A stretch of DNA of 27,655 nt from SXOA01 sp046593355. Lineage in GTDB: Bacteria > Planctomycetota > Planctomycetia > Pirellulales > Pirellulaceae. Positions 7,970 to 14,650 of this stretch are shown in pieces. The stretch spans positions 1 to 27,655 of the forward strand of contig JBKJNY010000172.1 in NCBI GenBank assembly GCA_046593355.1, given 5' to 3'. Position numbers and translations under genes: made by a program. The notes beneath the pieces were generated by a model. It was not told the DNA's origin. It did not search any database and worked only from the letters and a program-made list of their open reading frames with translations. Numbering within the stretch: position 1 is the first letter of the stretch; every line of letters begins with the position of its first letter.

Positions 7970-7990
7970 GAAGTGCGCAACGGTCAATGG

Positions 7991-8020
7991 GTGGCACGCC
8001 CACGGCTTTGCGTGGGTGTG
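7991..8020. repeat. Dispersed palindrome between pgsA and the CPBP gene
   Basis: CACGCCCACG (7995-8004), loop GCTTTG, CGTGGGTGTG (8011-8020): nine or ten pairs including one G-T. It lies 36 bases after the pgsA stop and about 20 bases before the protease start. It could stop or attenuate transcription from pgsA. Confidence 0.55.
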
Positions 8021-8056
8021 AAGTTTCTTGCGACTCTCATTCTAATGCGGCGAGGG

Positions 8057-8650
8057 CTAACGTCGCAGGGTCTTGGCCGCGATGAAGACATATTCCAGTC
8101 CGCTATAGATCGTGGAGAGGATGGCTAGCCACACGGAAATGTGCAGCGTCCAGAAGAGCCAGGCATTTTCCGTGGCGGACACCTTGGAACCACCATGCAC
8201 ATATATCAGCACCACCAGGCTGGCCCCGACCGCCAGGCACTGAAAGACCATTTTGAGCTTGCCGGCCATCTTGGCGGAGAAGTCGCCGCCGCTTTGTTCG
8301 ACCATCGTCCGCAGCACGGTGACCAGCATCTCCCGCCCCATCACCACGACGGCCATCCAGGCGTAGATACCCGAGCCCGGCTCCGCCGCCAAGAAGATGA
8401 ACGTGCCGCAGATGATGATCTTGTCCACGAACGGGTCGAAAACCCTGCCCAGTTTAGTCACCTGTTTGTATTTGCGAGCCCACCAGCCATCCACCCAGTC
8501 CGTCCCCGCCGCAATGGCAAAGACGATCAGCGCCGGCAGATAGAGTTGCAGCGGGATCAGCACGAACACCGCAATCGACAGCACCAGCCGCGATGCCGTG
8601 ATCTGATTGGGGACGTTGAAGACGACGTTTTCGGGGTTCGCGGTAGCCAT
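8057..8650 (-). CDS. pgsA: CDP-diacylglycerol-glycerol-3-phosphate 3-phosphatidyltransferase
   Basis: The protein has 197 residues. It transfers phosphatidyl from CDP-diacylglycerol to glycerol 3-phosphate, the committed step to phosphatidylglycerol, in the inner membrane. The full CDP-alcohol phosphotransferase signature is present: Asp54-Gly55-x2-Ala58-Arg59-x8-Gly68-x3-Asp72-x3-Asp76. The preceding NVPNQITASRLVLS is the typical PgsA N-terminus. Hydrophobic segments follow at about 22-50, 78-100 and 130 to the end. The length equals the family's. The ATG at 8650 is chosen because residues coded upstream of it (in frame to 8743) are not family-like and run into a dispersed palindrome. It follows lpxA on the same strand. 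A specific PgsA role is favoured over other CDP-alcohol transferases by length and N-terminus. Confidence 0.88.
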   Translation of the reverse strand: MATANPENVVFNVPNQITASRLVLSIAVFVLIPLQLYLPALIVFAIAAGTDWVDGWWARKYKQVTKLGRVFDPFVDKIIICGTFIFLAAEPGSGIYAWMAVVVMGREMLVTVLRTMVEQSGGDFSAKMAGKLKMVFQCLAVGASLVVLIYVHGGSKVSATENAWLFWTLHISVWLAILSTIYSGLEYVFIAAKTLRR

Positions 8651-8734
8651 GCCCGTAAGATAGGCGGACGAAGAGCTAAACGCGAAGGGGCAGAGGCAAA
8701 AACTGTGTAAAACCTGTGCGCTCTGGCCAAGAAT

Positions 8735-8788
8735 AGTACTCATCTCGCTCCGCGAGATGAATTCCTCACGCGGAGCGTGAGGAGTACT
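8735..8788. repeat. AGTACT-bounded double palindrome
   Basis: It begins and ends with AGTACT and holds two hairpins: CATCTCG-CTCCG-CGAGATG and CCTCACGCGGAGCGTGAGG. It touches the TAG stop of lpxA (8789-8791) and is close to the copy at 25705-25760. Confidence 0.85.
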
Positions 8789-9685
8789 CTAGGCCGCTTC
8801 GGTCTTCCGCCCAGGGGCTTCTTCGCCGATGTCGTCGGCGGCCGCCGGGTCGGCGATTCTCAGCATGGCCTTGCGGCTGATGCGGCGCTCCTGGACGAAG
8901 CCCCGTTTGCCGGCTTTGAGGAACTCGTGATAGAGAGCCGCGGGGCCGGTGGTAAAGTCGCTGGAGAGGTGCTCCAGGACTTCGCTCCAGCGGAGCCCCC
9001 GGCGATAGATGACGCGGTAGGCCGCCTTGAGCTGCAGCATGTCGTCCGCCGTGAAGCCGTTGCGGCGAAGGCCGATTTGATTGAGGCCGATGATCTGGGC
9101 CTGCGCCCCTTCGACCAGAAGGTAGTGGGGGACGTCTTGGGTGATGCGGGTCTGAGCCCCAATCATCACGAAGCGGCCGATGCGGCAGAACTGATGGATG
9201 CCGACGCCGCCGCCGATGTAGGCCCGGTCCTCCACCTGCACATGGCCGCCCAGCATGACGTTGTTCACCAGGATTGTGTGATTACCGACCCGGCAATCGT
9301 GGGCGACGTGGGCGGCAACCATGATCATGTTGTTATCGCCGACGGTGGTGACGGCTTCGTTGGCGTAGCCGCGGTGGAGCGTGGCGTTTTCGCGGATGCG
9401 GTTGTGGTCGCCGATGACGAGCTTGCCGCCGGGATCCTGCCGCTGCAAATGCTGGGCGGCTCCGCCTAGGACAGCCCCTTCGCCAATTTCGTTTCCACAG
9501 CCCAGCACGGTGCGGCTCTTGATGACCACGCGGGCCTCCAGCCGGCAGCCGTCACCAATGGTGACGCCCGGCTCGATAATGGCGAATGGTCCGACGTGGA
9601 CGTCGCTCCCCACTTGCGCGGAGGGATCGACAATTGCCGTGGGGTGGATGTGGGGCACAGTTTGGGTCTCACGTGGCAAGACCAT
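8789..9685 (-). CDS. lpxA: Acyl-ACP-UDP-N-acetylglucosamine O-acyltransferase
   Basis: The protein has 298 residues. It performs the first step of lipid A synthesis in the cytoplasm, adding a hydroxyacyl chain to UDP-GlcNAc. Residues about 12-200 are hexapeptide repeats of a left-handed beta-helix (IHPTAIVD, VGPFAIIEPGVTIGDGC, AYIGGGVGIHQFCRIG). The AHVAHDC segment at 125-131 carries His129, matching catalytic His125 of E. coli LpxA. The LpxA hallmark GLNQIGLRRNGF near residue 204 separates it from other hexapeptide transferases. It has about ten extra residues at the start and about 30 at the end (Ala/Glu-rich) compared with the E. coli enzyme of 262. The lpxC, lpxD and fabZ genes that often neighbour lpxA are absent here. 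Confidence 0.95.
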   Translation of the reverse strand: MVLPRETQTVPHIHPTAIVDPSAQVGSDVHVGPFAIIEPGVTIGDGCRLEARVVIKSRTVLGCGNEIGEGAVLGGAAQHLQRQDPGGKLVIGDHNRIRENATLHRGYANEAVTTVGDNNMIMVAAHVAHDCRVGNHTILVNNVMLGGHVQVEDRAYIGGGVGIHQFCRIGRFVMIGAQTRITQDVPHYLLVEGAQAQIIGLNQIGLRRNGFTADDMLQLKAAYRVIYRRGLRWSEVLEHLSSDFTTGPAALYHEFLKAGKRGFVQERRISRKAMLRIADPAAADDIGEEAPGRKTEAA

Positions 9686-9767
9686 CCTTGGTCCGCCGGG
9701 CTCGTGTCATGGGCCAAATCCTTTGACCGCCTCGTCCGCGCAGGGTGTGCCTGATGCGGGCTGGAGG

Positions 9768-9795
9768 ATTATCGGCATTTTGCCGATTGTGTCGA
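9768..9795 (-). promoter_or_regulatory. Possible promoter for lpxA
   Basis: On the minus strand, TCGACA (9790-9795) and GATAAT (9768-9773) are 16 bases apart, about 80 bases before the lpxA start. Each differs from consensus by one base. The spacer contains a short CGGCA/TGCCG palindrome. Confidence 0.3.
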
Positions 9796-9833
9796 TGCCG
9801 AAAATTTGGGAGTGCTAGCGGCTCCAAATATCA

Positions 9834-9898
9834 ACCCGAAGCGTCAGCGAGGGAAGTCTGAGCGAGAATCCGCTGCCCCTCGCGCTGACGCTTCGGGT
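9834..9898. repeat. Long inverted repeat between lpxA and the methyltransferase
   Basis: The arms 9834-9853 and 9877-9898 (ACCCGAAGCGTCAGCGAGGG and its complement with a two-base insertion) have a 23-base loop. It ends 17 bases before the methyltransferase start, so here it sits in a leader rather than after a gene. Confidence 0.75.
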
Positions 9899-9915
9899 AA
9901 GTAAGATGAAGCACT

Positions 9916-10482
9916 ATGCCCCTCTTTGATCAGCAGAAATGGGACGCGAAATACGCCGCCGCGGCGGATGTTCCGCATGAGCCGTCGGCAGTGCTGCGCT
10001 CGTTGGACACGATGTTGCCCAGGAGCGGACGCGCCATCGACGTGGCGGGCGGCGCGGGGCGCAACGCCATCTGGCTGGCGCAGACAGGGCTGGACGTGAC
10101 CCTGGCGGATGTTTCACCTCGGGGACTCGCGCTGGCGTGTGAGCGAGCGCGCGAAGCGGGCGTGGGCCTCACACCGCTCTGTACCGACTTGGAGGACGCC
10201 CCGTTCCCCGCCGGACCCTGGGACCTCATCCTCTGTGTCTGCTACCTCTGGCGACCGCTATTCTCGATTTATCCGCGAGTGCTATCGCCAGGAGGTCTGC
10301 TTGTCGTCATCCAGCCGACGACGAAAAACTTGGAACGTCACCCCAAGCCGCCAGCGGAGTTTCTACTCAATGACGGCGAGCTGCCAGGACTGGTGAGCGG
10401 GCTGGAAATCGTGCATTACCACGAAGGCTGGCAAGCCGATGGACGGCACGATGCCGTGGTGGTGGCGAGAAAGGCCCGCTAA
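9916..10482 (+). CDS. SAM-dependent class I methyltransferase
   Basis: The protein has 188 residues. The S-adenosylmethionine-binding motif I, AIDVAGGAGRNAIWLA, is at residues 40-55. The acidic end of strand 2 is VTLADVSP, and motif IV is PWDLILCVCYLWRPLF, followed by LSPGGLLVVIQPTT (post-motif). The layout resembles the TehB/UbiE-like small methyltransferases, and the start MPLFDQQKWDAKY with a W-xxxY pattern fits TehB-type proteins. The substrate cannot be deduced. The stop TAA (10480-10482) overlaps the stop of the convergent anti-sigma gene. Confidence 0.88.
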   Translation: MPLFDQQKWDAKYAAAADVPHEPSAVLRSLDTMLPRSGRAIDVAGGAGRNAIWLAQTGLDVTLADVSPRGLALACERAREAGVGLTPLCTDLEDAPFPAGPWDLILCVCYLWRPLFSIYPRVLSPGGLLVVIQPTTKNLERHPKPPAEFLLNDGELPGLVSGLEIVHYHEGWQADGRHDAVVVARKAR

Positions 10483-11291
10483 CCAATCGGCTGTCGGGGA
10501 ACGAACTGGTCGAGGTGCGCGTCCGAGGGGTCGCGAATGGCGATCACGTAGAGAATGCCGTCTTTTTGCCAGGCCCCGACTAGCCAACCTCCTGAGATGC
10601 CGGATACCTTTGTGAACGGCATGGCGTTTACGGGGTATTGCTGCGACGTGGGAATGACCAGCAGTGTGGCATTGCTTCCCCTCAGGCTTACCGAGTAAGC
10701 CGTGACTTTCCCTTGGCTTGACGCGATGGAACTGCTGCCAGCAACTGTTCCCAGCACACCGCCCGGGGGACGCATGGCTTTGGTGGGTTTCACCATGGTT
10801 CTCACGTCCACAGTCCGCAGCCATTCGTCAACCTGACTCGCCAGTTGGTCCTTGGAAACCTGGTGTTCCTTCTGCGTCCAATTCTGAAAAGCAAAAACGC
10901 CCACCAAGACAGAGGCGGCAATGAGGCCTGCGGTTACTCGGATAAACAAGCGACGATTCGACTTGGCGGGAGTTGAAACCACTGGATGATCGCCAGCGGG
11001 CGTTTCCACTTGAACTGCCTGTTTCACGCCCGCCAGCGGCTGTGCCTGGGCAGCTTGGACCGCTGCGAGCAATCTTGCTTCCAGTCCCGCAGGCAAAGAA
11101 ACATCATGCATCGCGCCGCGGATGATGCGGCCGTCGTGTTGGCTGCGCTCCCACTGGGAACGAACTTCCGAACGCTCGCGCAGGCCCGCCTGCAACTCCG
11201 CCAGGTCGGCGGCGTGCTCGGGCAAGTGCAGGTCGTCGCTGTCGGGCCGACAGGCGTCCATCTGCTCGCGAAGTGTGGGGCGCTGGTTCAT
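10479..11291 (-). CDS. Probable anti-sigma factor, single-pass membrane protein
   Basis: The protein has 270 residues. Residues 1-113 are hydrophilic and probably cytoplasmic, including an acidic N-terminus (DACRPDSDDLHLPEHAADL) and a DVSLPAGLEARLLAAV helix at 63-78. One membrane helix spans about 115-135 (LFIRVTAGLIAASVLVGVFAF). The C-terminal 135 residues would be periplasmic and end in short strands (GGWLVGAWQKDGILYVIAI). No zinc HxxxCxxC anti-sigma motif is seen. The role is inferred from position: it begins 62 bases after the ECF sigma gene on the same strand, and the topology fits membrane anti-sigma factors. The stop TAG overlaps the stop of the facing methyltransferase gene. Confidence 0.75.
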   Translation of the reverse strand: MNQRPTLREQMDACRPDSDDLHLPEHAADLAELQAGLRERSEVRSQWERSQHDGRIIRGAMHDVSLPAGLEARLLAAVQAAQAQPLAGVKQAVQVETPAGDHPVVSTPAKSNRRLFIRVTAGLIAASVLVGVFAFQNWTQKEHQVSKDQLASQVDEWLRTVDVRTMVKPTKAMRPPGGVLGTVAGSSSIASSQGKVTAYSVSLRGSNATLLVIPTSQQYPVNAMPFTKVSGISGGWLVGAWQKDGILYVIAIRDPSDAHLDQFVPRQPIG

Positions 11292-11323
11292 TCTGTTTTC
11301 AACGTCTCAGTGTATTCCCTCGT

Positions 11324-11353
11324 CACAAATCTCAAATCTCAGATTTCCAATCC
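11324..11353. repeat. CTCAAAT heptamer repeat after the sigma gene
   Basis: CACAAAT, CTCAAAT, CTCAGAT and TTCCAAT run in tandem and touch the TGA stop of the sigma gene (11354-11356). It is the same heptamer family as 14943-15011. Confidence 0.6.
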
Positions 11354-11995
11354 TCAGCCAACCGTCGCTCGCCGCCGCATACGCTTGCCCTCGTTCTCCG
11401 CTTCCGCCGCACTCAGCCGCTCCCGCAGCTTTTGCTTGGCTCGGGAGAGCCGGCTCATGACGGTGCCGATGGGGATTTCAAGCTCGTCCGCAATCTGCTT
11501 ATACGATAATTCCTCAAAGTAGAACATCAGCAAAATCAGCCGCAGGTCGTCGTGCAGTTCACTTAGTACCCGCTGCAACTCCTCGGCGTCTACAGTCACC
11601 AACTCGGGGACGGGCTGCGGCACGTCGCCCATGTCCAGGTCCGCGAGGGTGCTGGTCATGGGGAACCGCTTCCGCCGCCACTTCAGGTAGCAGCTCCGCA
11701 AAATCGCAAACAGCCAACCGGCCGCCCGCTCCGCCTCTCGAAGCTGGTGCAGCTTCTGCTGGGCGATGAGGAAAGCTTGCTGGGTCAAATCCTCCGCGTC
11801 CGCCGCCATCCCCGTCAGCCGGTACGCATACCGATAGAGGGGAGCGTGGTGGGCGGCAATCAGCCCGGCAATGTCCACGACCAGCCCGGCGGATGGCGCT
11901 GGCAAAGGTGCCAGTGCTGCCGACGATACCGGCTTCGGGGTGTGTCCCGCCAGACCATCCCGAGGGATGTTTGGCGAGGGTTGCTTGCTGGGCAT
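11354..11995 (-). CDS. ECF-type RNA polymerase sigma factor
   Basis: The protein has 213 residues. Region 2 lies at about 45-110: APLYRYAYRLTGMAADAEDLTQQAFLIA, with the DAEDLTQ motif of region 2.2 and helix WLFAILRSCYLKWRRKR for -10 recognition. Region 4 lies at about 137-192: LSELHDDLRLILLMFYFEELSYKQIADELEIPIGTVMSRLSRAKQKL, a helix-turn-helix that reads the -35 element. A Pro/Ala-rich leader of about 40 residues precedes region 2 and is probably disordered. The C-terminus is a basic tail (KRMRRRA). The linker between regions 2 and 4 is short, as in ECF proteins. It forms a two-gene unit with the membrane protein downstream and is divergent from a lipoprotein gene, a possible target. Confidence 0.95.
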   Translation of the reverse strand: MPSKQPSPNIPRDGLAGHTPKPVSSAALAPLPAPSAGLVVDIAGLIAAHHAPLYRYAYRLTGMAADAEDLTQQAFLIAQQKLHQLREAERAAGWLFAILRSCYLKWRRKRFPMTSTLADLDMGDVPQPVPELVTVDAEELQRVLSELHDDLRLILLMFYFEELSYKQIADELEIPIGTVMSRLSRAKQKLRERLSAAEAENEGKRMRRRATVG

Positions 11996-12312
11996 GAACC
12001 CTGTCCCTGGCTTGTAGAACCGCTGACGCTAAGGATTATTCCCGAAATTCGCCGCCGCGTCATGCAGATTGGGCGGAAATGGTCGGCGGAATCGGCCATA
12101 ACTCCTTTGCCCGCATGGTTCTATGACCTAAACTCGCTCATTCCCGGTTTGCCGGAATGAGTTGGGGAAATTCCACTTCTAGCAATTTTTTTGCCTGGGC
12201 GGGAATATCCGGGGATTATCCCGGCTCCTAACTCATAGCGTTACAGACAATGCAGGATCGTCCTGCTGTCGAATATTCTGTTTTTTGGCGTAAGCCATAG
12301 GAAAGAAGAGCC
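11996..12312. promoter_or_regulatory. Divergent control region between sigma and lipoprotein genes
   Basis: No gene is seen in this stretch. It has GGGAATAATCC on the minus strand (12033-12043) upstream of sigma, and GGGAATATCC on the plus strand (12201-12210) next to GGGGATTATCCCGG (12211-12224). The shared GGGAATA word on both sides could be the ECF -35 element, as in autoregulated systems. It also holds a hairpin at 12137-12161 (CTCATTCCCGG, TTTG, CCGGAATGAG) and another at 12252-12266 (GCAGGA, TCG, TCCTGC). Confidence 0.35.
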
Positions 12313-12681
12313 ATGAAGAAGATTTTTGCAATGTTCGCCATTGCCGCACTGGCGTTTGCCGTCGGCTGTGGTCCCGAGACCAAGACCCCGGTCAAGATCG
12401 ACAAGAAGCCCGATGGCGGCACCACTGTGACCTCCGAGACCCCAGCTGGCGAGAAGACCGACATCAAGGTCGACGAAAAGGGCAACGTGGAAGCCACGAC
12501 CGAGAAGCCCGTCGAGCCCACGACCGAGCCGACCACTGAGAAGCCTGTTGAGCCAACCACCGAGAAGCCCGCCGAAGATAAGCCCGCCGAAGATAAGCCC
12601 GCTGAAGACAAGCCGGCCGAAGATAAGCCCGCTGAGGACAAGCCCGCCGAAGACAAGCCCGCCGCCGAAGGCGACAAGTAG
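12313..12681 (+). CDS. Small lipoprotein with PAEDK tandem repeats
   Basis: The protein has 122 residues. The N-terminus MKKIFAMFAIAALAFAVGC is a lipoprotein signal with Cys19 as the lipidation site, though the lipobox AVGC lacks the usual Leu. Residues 20-60 are a short Lys/Asp/Thr stretch. Residues about 61-85 repeat TTEKPVEP. Residues 86-115 are six copies of PAEDK, encoded by a 15-bp tandem repeat (12568-12657). The chain is surely disordered and strongly charged, and may act as a spacer or a wall- or peptide-binding tail. AGGAAAGAAGAG before the ATG at 12313 serves as ribosome site. A strong terminator follows. It is divergent from the ECF sigma gene and may be its target. No function is known. 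Confidence 0.85.
   Translation: MKKIFAMFAIAALAFAVGCGPETKTPVKIDKKPDGGTTVTSETPAGEKTDIKVDEKGNVEATTEKPVEPTTEPTTEKPVEPTTEKPAEDKPAEDKPAEDKPAEDKPAEDKPAEDKPAAEGDK
12568..12657 (+). repeat. 15-bp coding tandem repeat, six copies
   Basis: Each unit is close to CCCGCCGAAGATAAG and encodes PAEDK. The units differ only at synonymous positions (GCC/GCT, GAA/GAG, GAT/GAC, CCC/CCG). Confidence 0.95.
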
Positions 12682-12742
12682 TCTCTTCGCGGCGAAATTC
12701 AGCCCGGCTGAACATTGCCGCTCAAACGTCTGAACCATCAAG

Positions 12743-12785
12743 CGGGGAGGAGAAACCACCGGTTTCTCCTCCCCGTTTTGCGTTT
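12743..12785 (+). terminator. Rho-independent terminator of the lipoprotein gene
   Basis: A perfect 15-bp stem (CGGGGAGGAGAAACC at 12743-12757 and its complement 12761-12775) has a three-base loop. It is followed by TTTTGCGTTT. It lies 62 bases after the stop. Confidence 0.9.
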
Positions 12786-12881
12786 CTTGGACGGCAAATG
12801 CGCGGCTAGCGGGCAACTTGAACCATCAGGTCCGCTGGAGTAGAACTGCGCATGAACCTGGGGCGCATCAGGGAGCTGAAC

Positions 12882-14564
12882 ATGCCACTTGAAAGATCAT
12901 GGCTACCGATTGCAGGCAGCGCGACGTTTGGCGGCATCCTGGCATTTGGTGTTGCCGCGCTCGTCAGCCTGGCCGGCGGCAACCCTCCGCCAGCGGCTCC
13001 ATCATTTCCAGCGACTAACCCCCCGCTACCCGACGCGGCTCAGGTCGCCAGGCAACCCGATCCAACTAAGCCCCAGTCCGACGGCAGCATCAAGCCGGTG
13101 CATTCGGTCGACAAACCAAGGAAGGAGCCGGGGCCTTCTCACGAATTTGCCACGGCTCCCGCGGTCGAGCTGCGTGAGTTCAAACATGTACTGCTCCGCC
13201 CAGCGAGTTACATGCAGATGCCGGAGGGCCGCGGGAAGCTTCATCGAGACTTCACCTGGAAGGCCGACGGCGAGATTCCGGCCGGAGAACTGATTCGCTA
13301 CAAGCATTCGCCGCCCTTCGGCAACTCTCTGTGCCTGGTCGAGCGGACCAGCGGCTCCCATGTTCTGCTGCAATACACGTCTGACCTGCTCCGCGAATCG
13401 TGGCGGCTGGAAGTGACGGCGGACACTCGCCATCTTGCCGACACGCGGAATGCTTTTGCCTGGGACCTGTATCACCAATATCGAGAGCAACCCGGCAATC
13501 TGTTTTTCTCGCCCAGCAGCATCGCCGAGGCGCTGAGCATGGTCCTCGCCGGCGCGCGGGGGGAGACAGCCGAGGAAATCAGCCGGGCGCTGAAGCTCGA
13601 CCAAGGTCCGGCGGATGTGCATGCCACAGGTGCCGATTTGCGAAAGTTGCTCATCCAGCCCGATCGCCACCGCGGTTTTGAGCTGCTCATCGCCAACCGG
13701 GCCTGGGCTCAGCAGGGCTTTACGATTGAGCAGCCCTTCACCGCGCTGCTGGGCCAACACTACGGGGCAGAGATGGGGCTGGCCGATTTCAAGAAAAACC
13801 GGGATGCCGCTCGCCACGAGATGAACGCCTGGATTAGCGAGCAGACGAAAGGGCATTTGCCCGAGGTGATCATGCCCGCTGACATTGACGATTTGACGCG
13901 GCTGGTGCTCGTGAATGCGGTTTATTTCTTGGGTGACTGGGATGTTCCCTTTAAGAAGGAGCTGACCAAAGATGCGCCTTTCTTTCTCGGAGACAAACAG
14001 CAGAAGCCAGTTCCGATGATGCATCGCCGCGCCCGGCTGCCGTATTACCACGGCAACGGGTTCCAGGCAGCTTCGATTCCCTATGGCAAGGGACAACTGG
14101 CGATGGTACTCATCGTTCCCGACGAGGTCGAGGGGCTGGCCCCGCTGGAAGCAACGCTTTCTCGGCAAACGGTGGATAACTTGATGGCCGGCATGCGGCC
14201 TCAGGATGTGGAGCTTGCCCTGCCGCGGCTGGAGATGCGCAGCCACCTCGATTTAGCCCCGGCGCTGAAGAATCTGGGAATGGAGCTGGCGTTTGACATC
14301 GTGCGGGCCGACTTTACCGGGATGCACGTTCCGAACGGCATGGTTGACGGAGACCACCTGTTTGTTCAGAGCGCCATTCATGAAGCGACCGTGAAGATCG
14401 ATGAAGAAGGGACGGTTGCCGCAGCTGCGACGGTATTCGTGATGGCCGGCGGCATTCCACCGCCGCCTCCCAAAGTCCGCGCCGACCGCCCGTTCATTTT
14501 CCTGATTCGCGACCAACTGACGGGGAGCATTCTGTTTATCGGGCGAGTGGCGGATCCGAAATAA
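12882..14564 (+). CDS. Membrane-anchored serpin (serine protease inhibitor)
   Basis: The protein has 560 residues. I chose the ATG at 12882 for its GGGAG site six bases upstream; an in-frame ATG at 12852 would add ten residues. A hydrophobic segment near the start (IAGSATFGGILAFGVAALVSLAGG) anchors or exports it. A Pro-rich linker (about 35-95) and an unassigned domain of about 85 residues (about 95-180) follow. The serpin fold begins at NAFAWDLYHQY near 190 with NLFFSPSSIAEALSMVLAGARGET, then LVNAVYFLGDWDVPF, and ends GSILFIGRVADP. The reactive loop hinge EEGTVAAAAT (508-517) has the small residues of inhibitory serpins. The scissile bond lies somewhere in the following VFVMAGGI; Met, Ala and Gly there would suit elastase-like targets. 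The family core is about 370 residues. Confidence 0.93.
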   Translation: MPLERSWLPIAGSATFGGILAFGVAALVSLAGGNPPPAAPSFPATNPPLPDAAQVARQPDPTKPQSDGSIKPVHSVDKPRKEPGPSHEFATAPAVELREFKHVLLRPASYMQMPEGRGKLHRDFTWKADGEIPAGELIRYKHSPPFGNSLCLVERTSGSHVLLQYTSDLLRESWRLEVTADTRHLADTRNAFAWDLYHQYREQPGNLFFSPSSIAEALSMVLAGARGETAEEISRALKLDQGPADVHATGADLRKLLIQPDRHRGFELLIANRAWAQQGFTIEQPFTALLGQHYGAEMGLADFKKNRDAARHEMNAWISEQTKGHLPEVIMPADIDDLTRLVLVNAVYFLGDWDVPFKKELTKDAPFFLGDKQQKPVPMMHRRARLPYYHGNGFQAASIPYGKGQLAMVLIVPDEVEGLAPLEATLSRQTVDNLMAGMRPQDVELALPRLEMRSHLDLAPALKNLGMELAFDIVRADFTGMHVPNGMVDGDHLFVQSAIHEATVKIDEEGTVAAAATVFVMAGGIPPPPPKVRADRPFIFLIRDQLTGSILFIGRVADPK

Positions 14565-14565
14565 A

Positions 14566-14641
14566 GTGGGGTAGGCTTCCAGCCTGCCCAGAGAAGAGTT
14601 GAGCAAACGGTATTCCTGGGCAGGCTGGAAGCCTACCCCAC
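14566..14641. terminator. Perfect 25-bp inverted repeat between convergent serpin and UbiD genes
   Basis: The arms 14566-14590 and 14617-14641 (GTGGGGTAGGCTTCCAGCCT...) are exactly complementary with a 26-base loop. It starts one base after the serpin stop and ends nine bases from the facing gene's stop. It is likely a two-way terminator or RNA 3'-end stabiliser built from a dispersed repeat. Confidence 0.85.
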
Positions 14642-14650
14642 CTCTTGGAA

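Noticed and set aside
13026..14246. Long open frame (406 codons) on the minus strand
   Set aside because: It is antisense to the serpin gene, with no recognisable motif.
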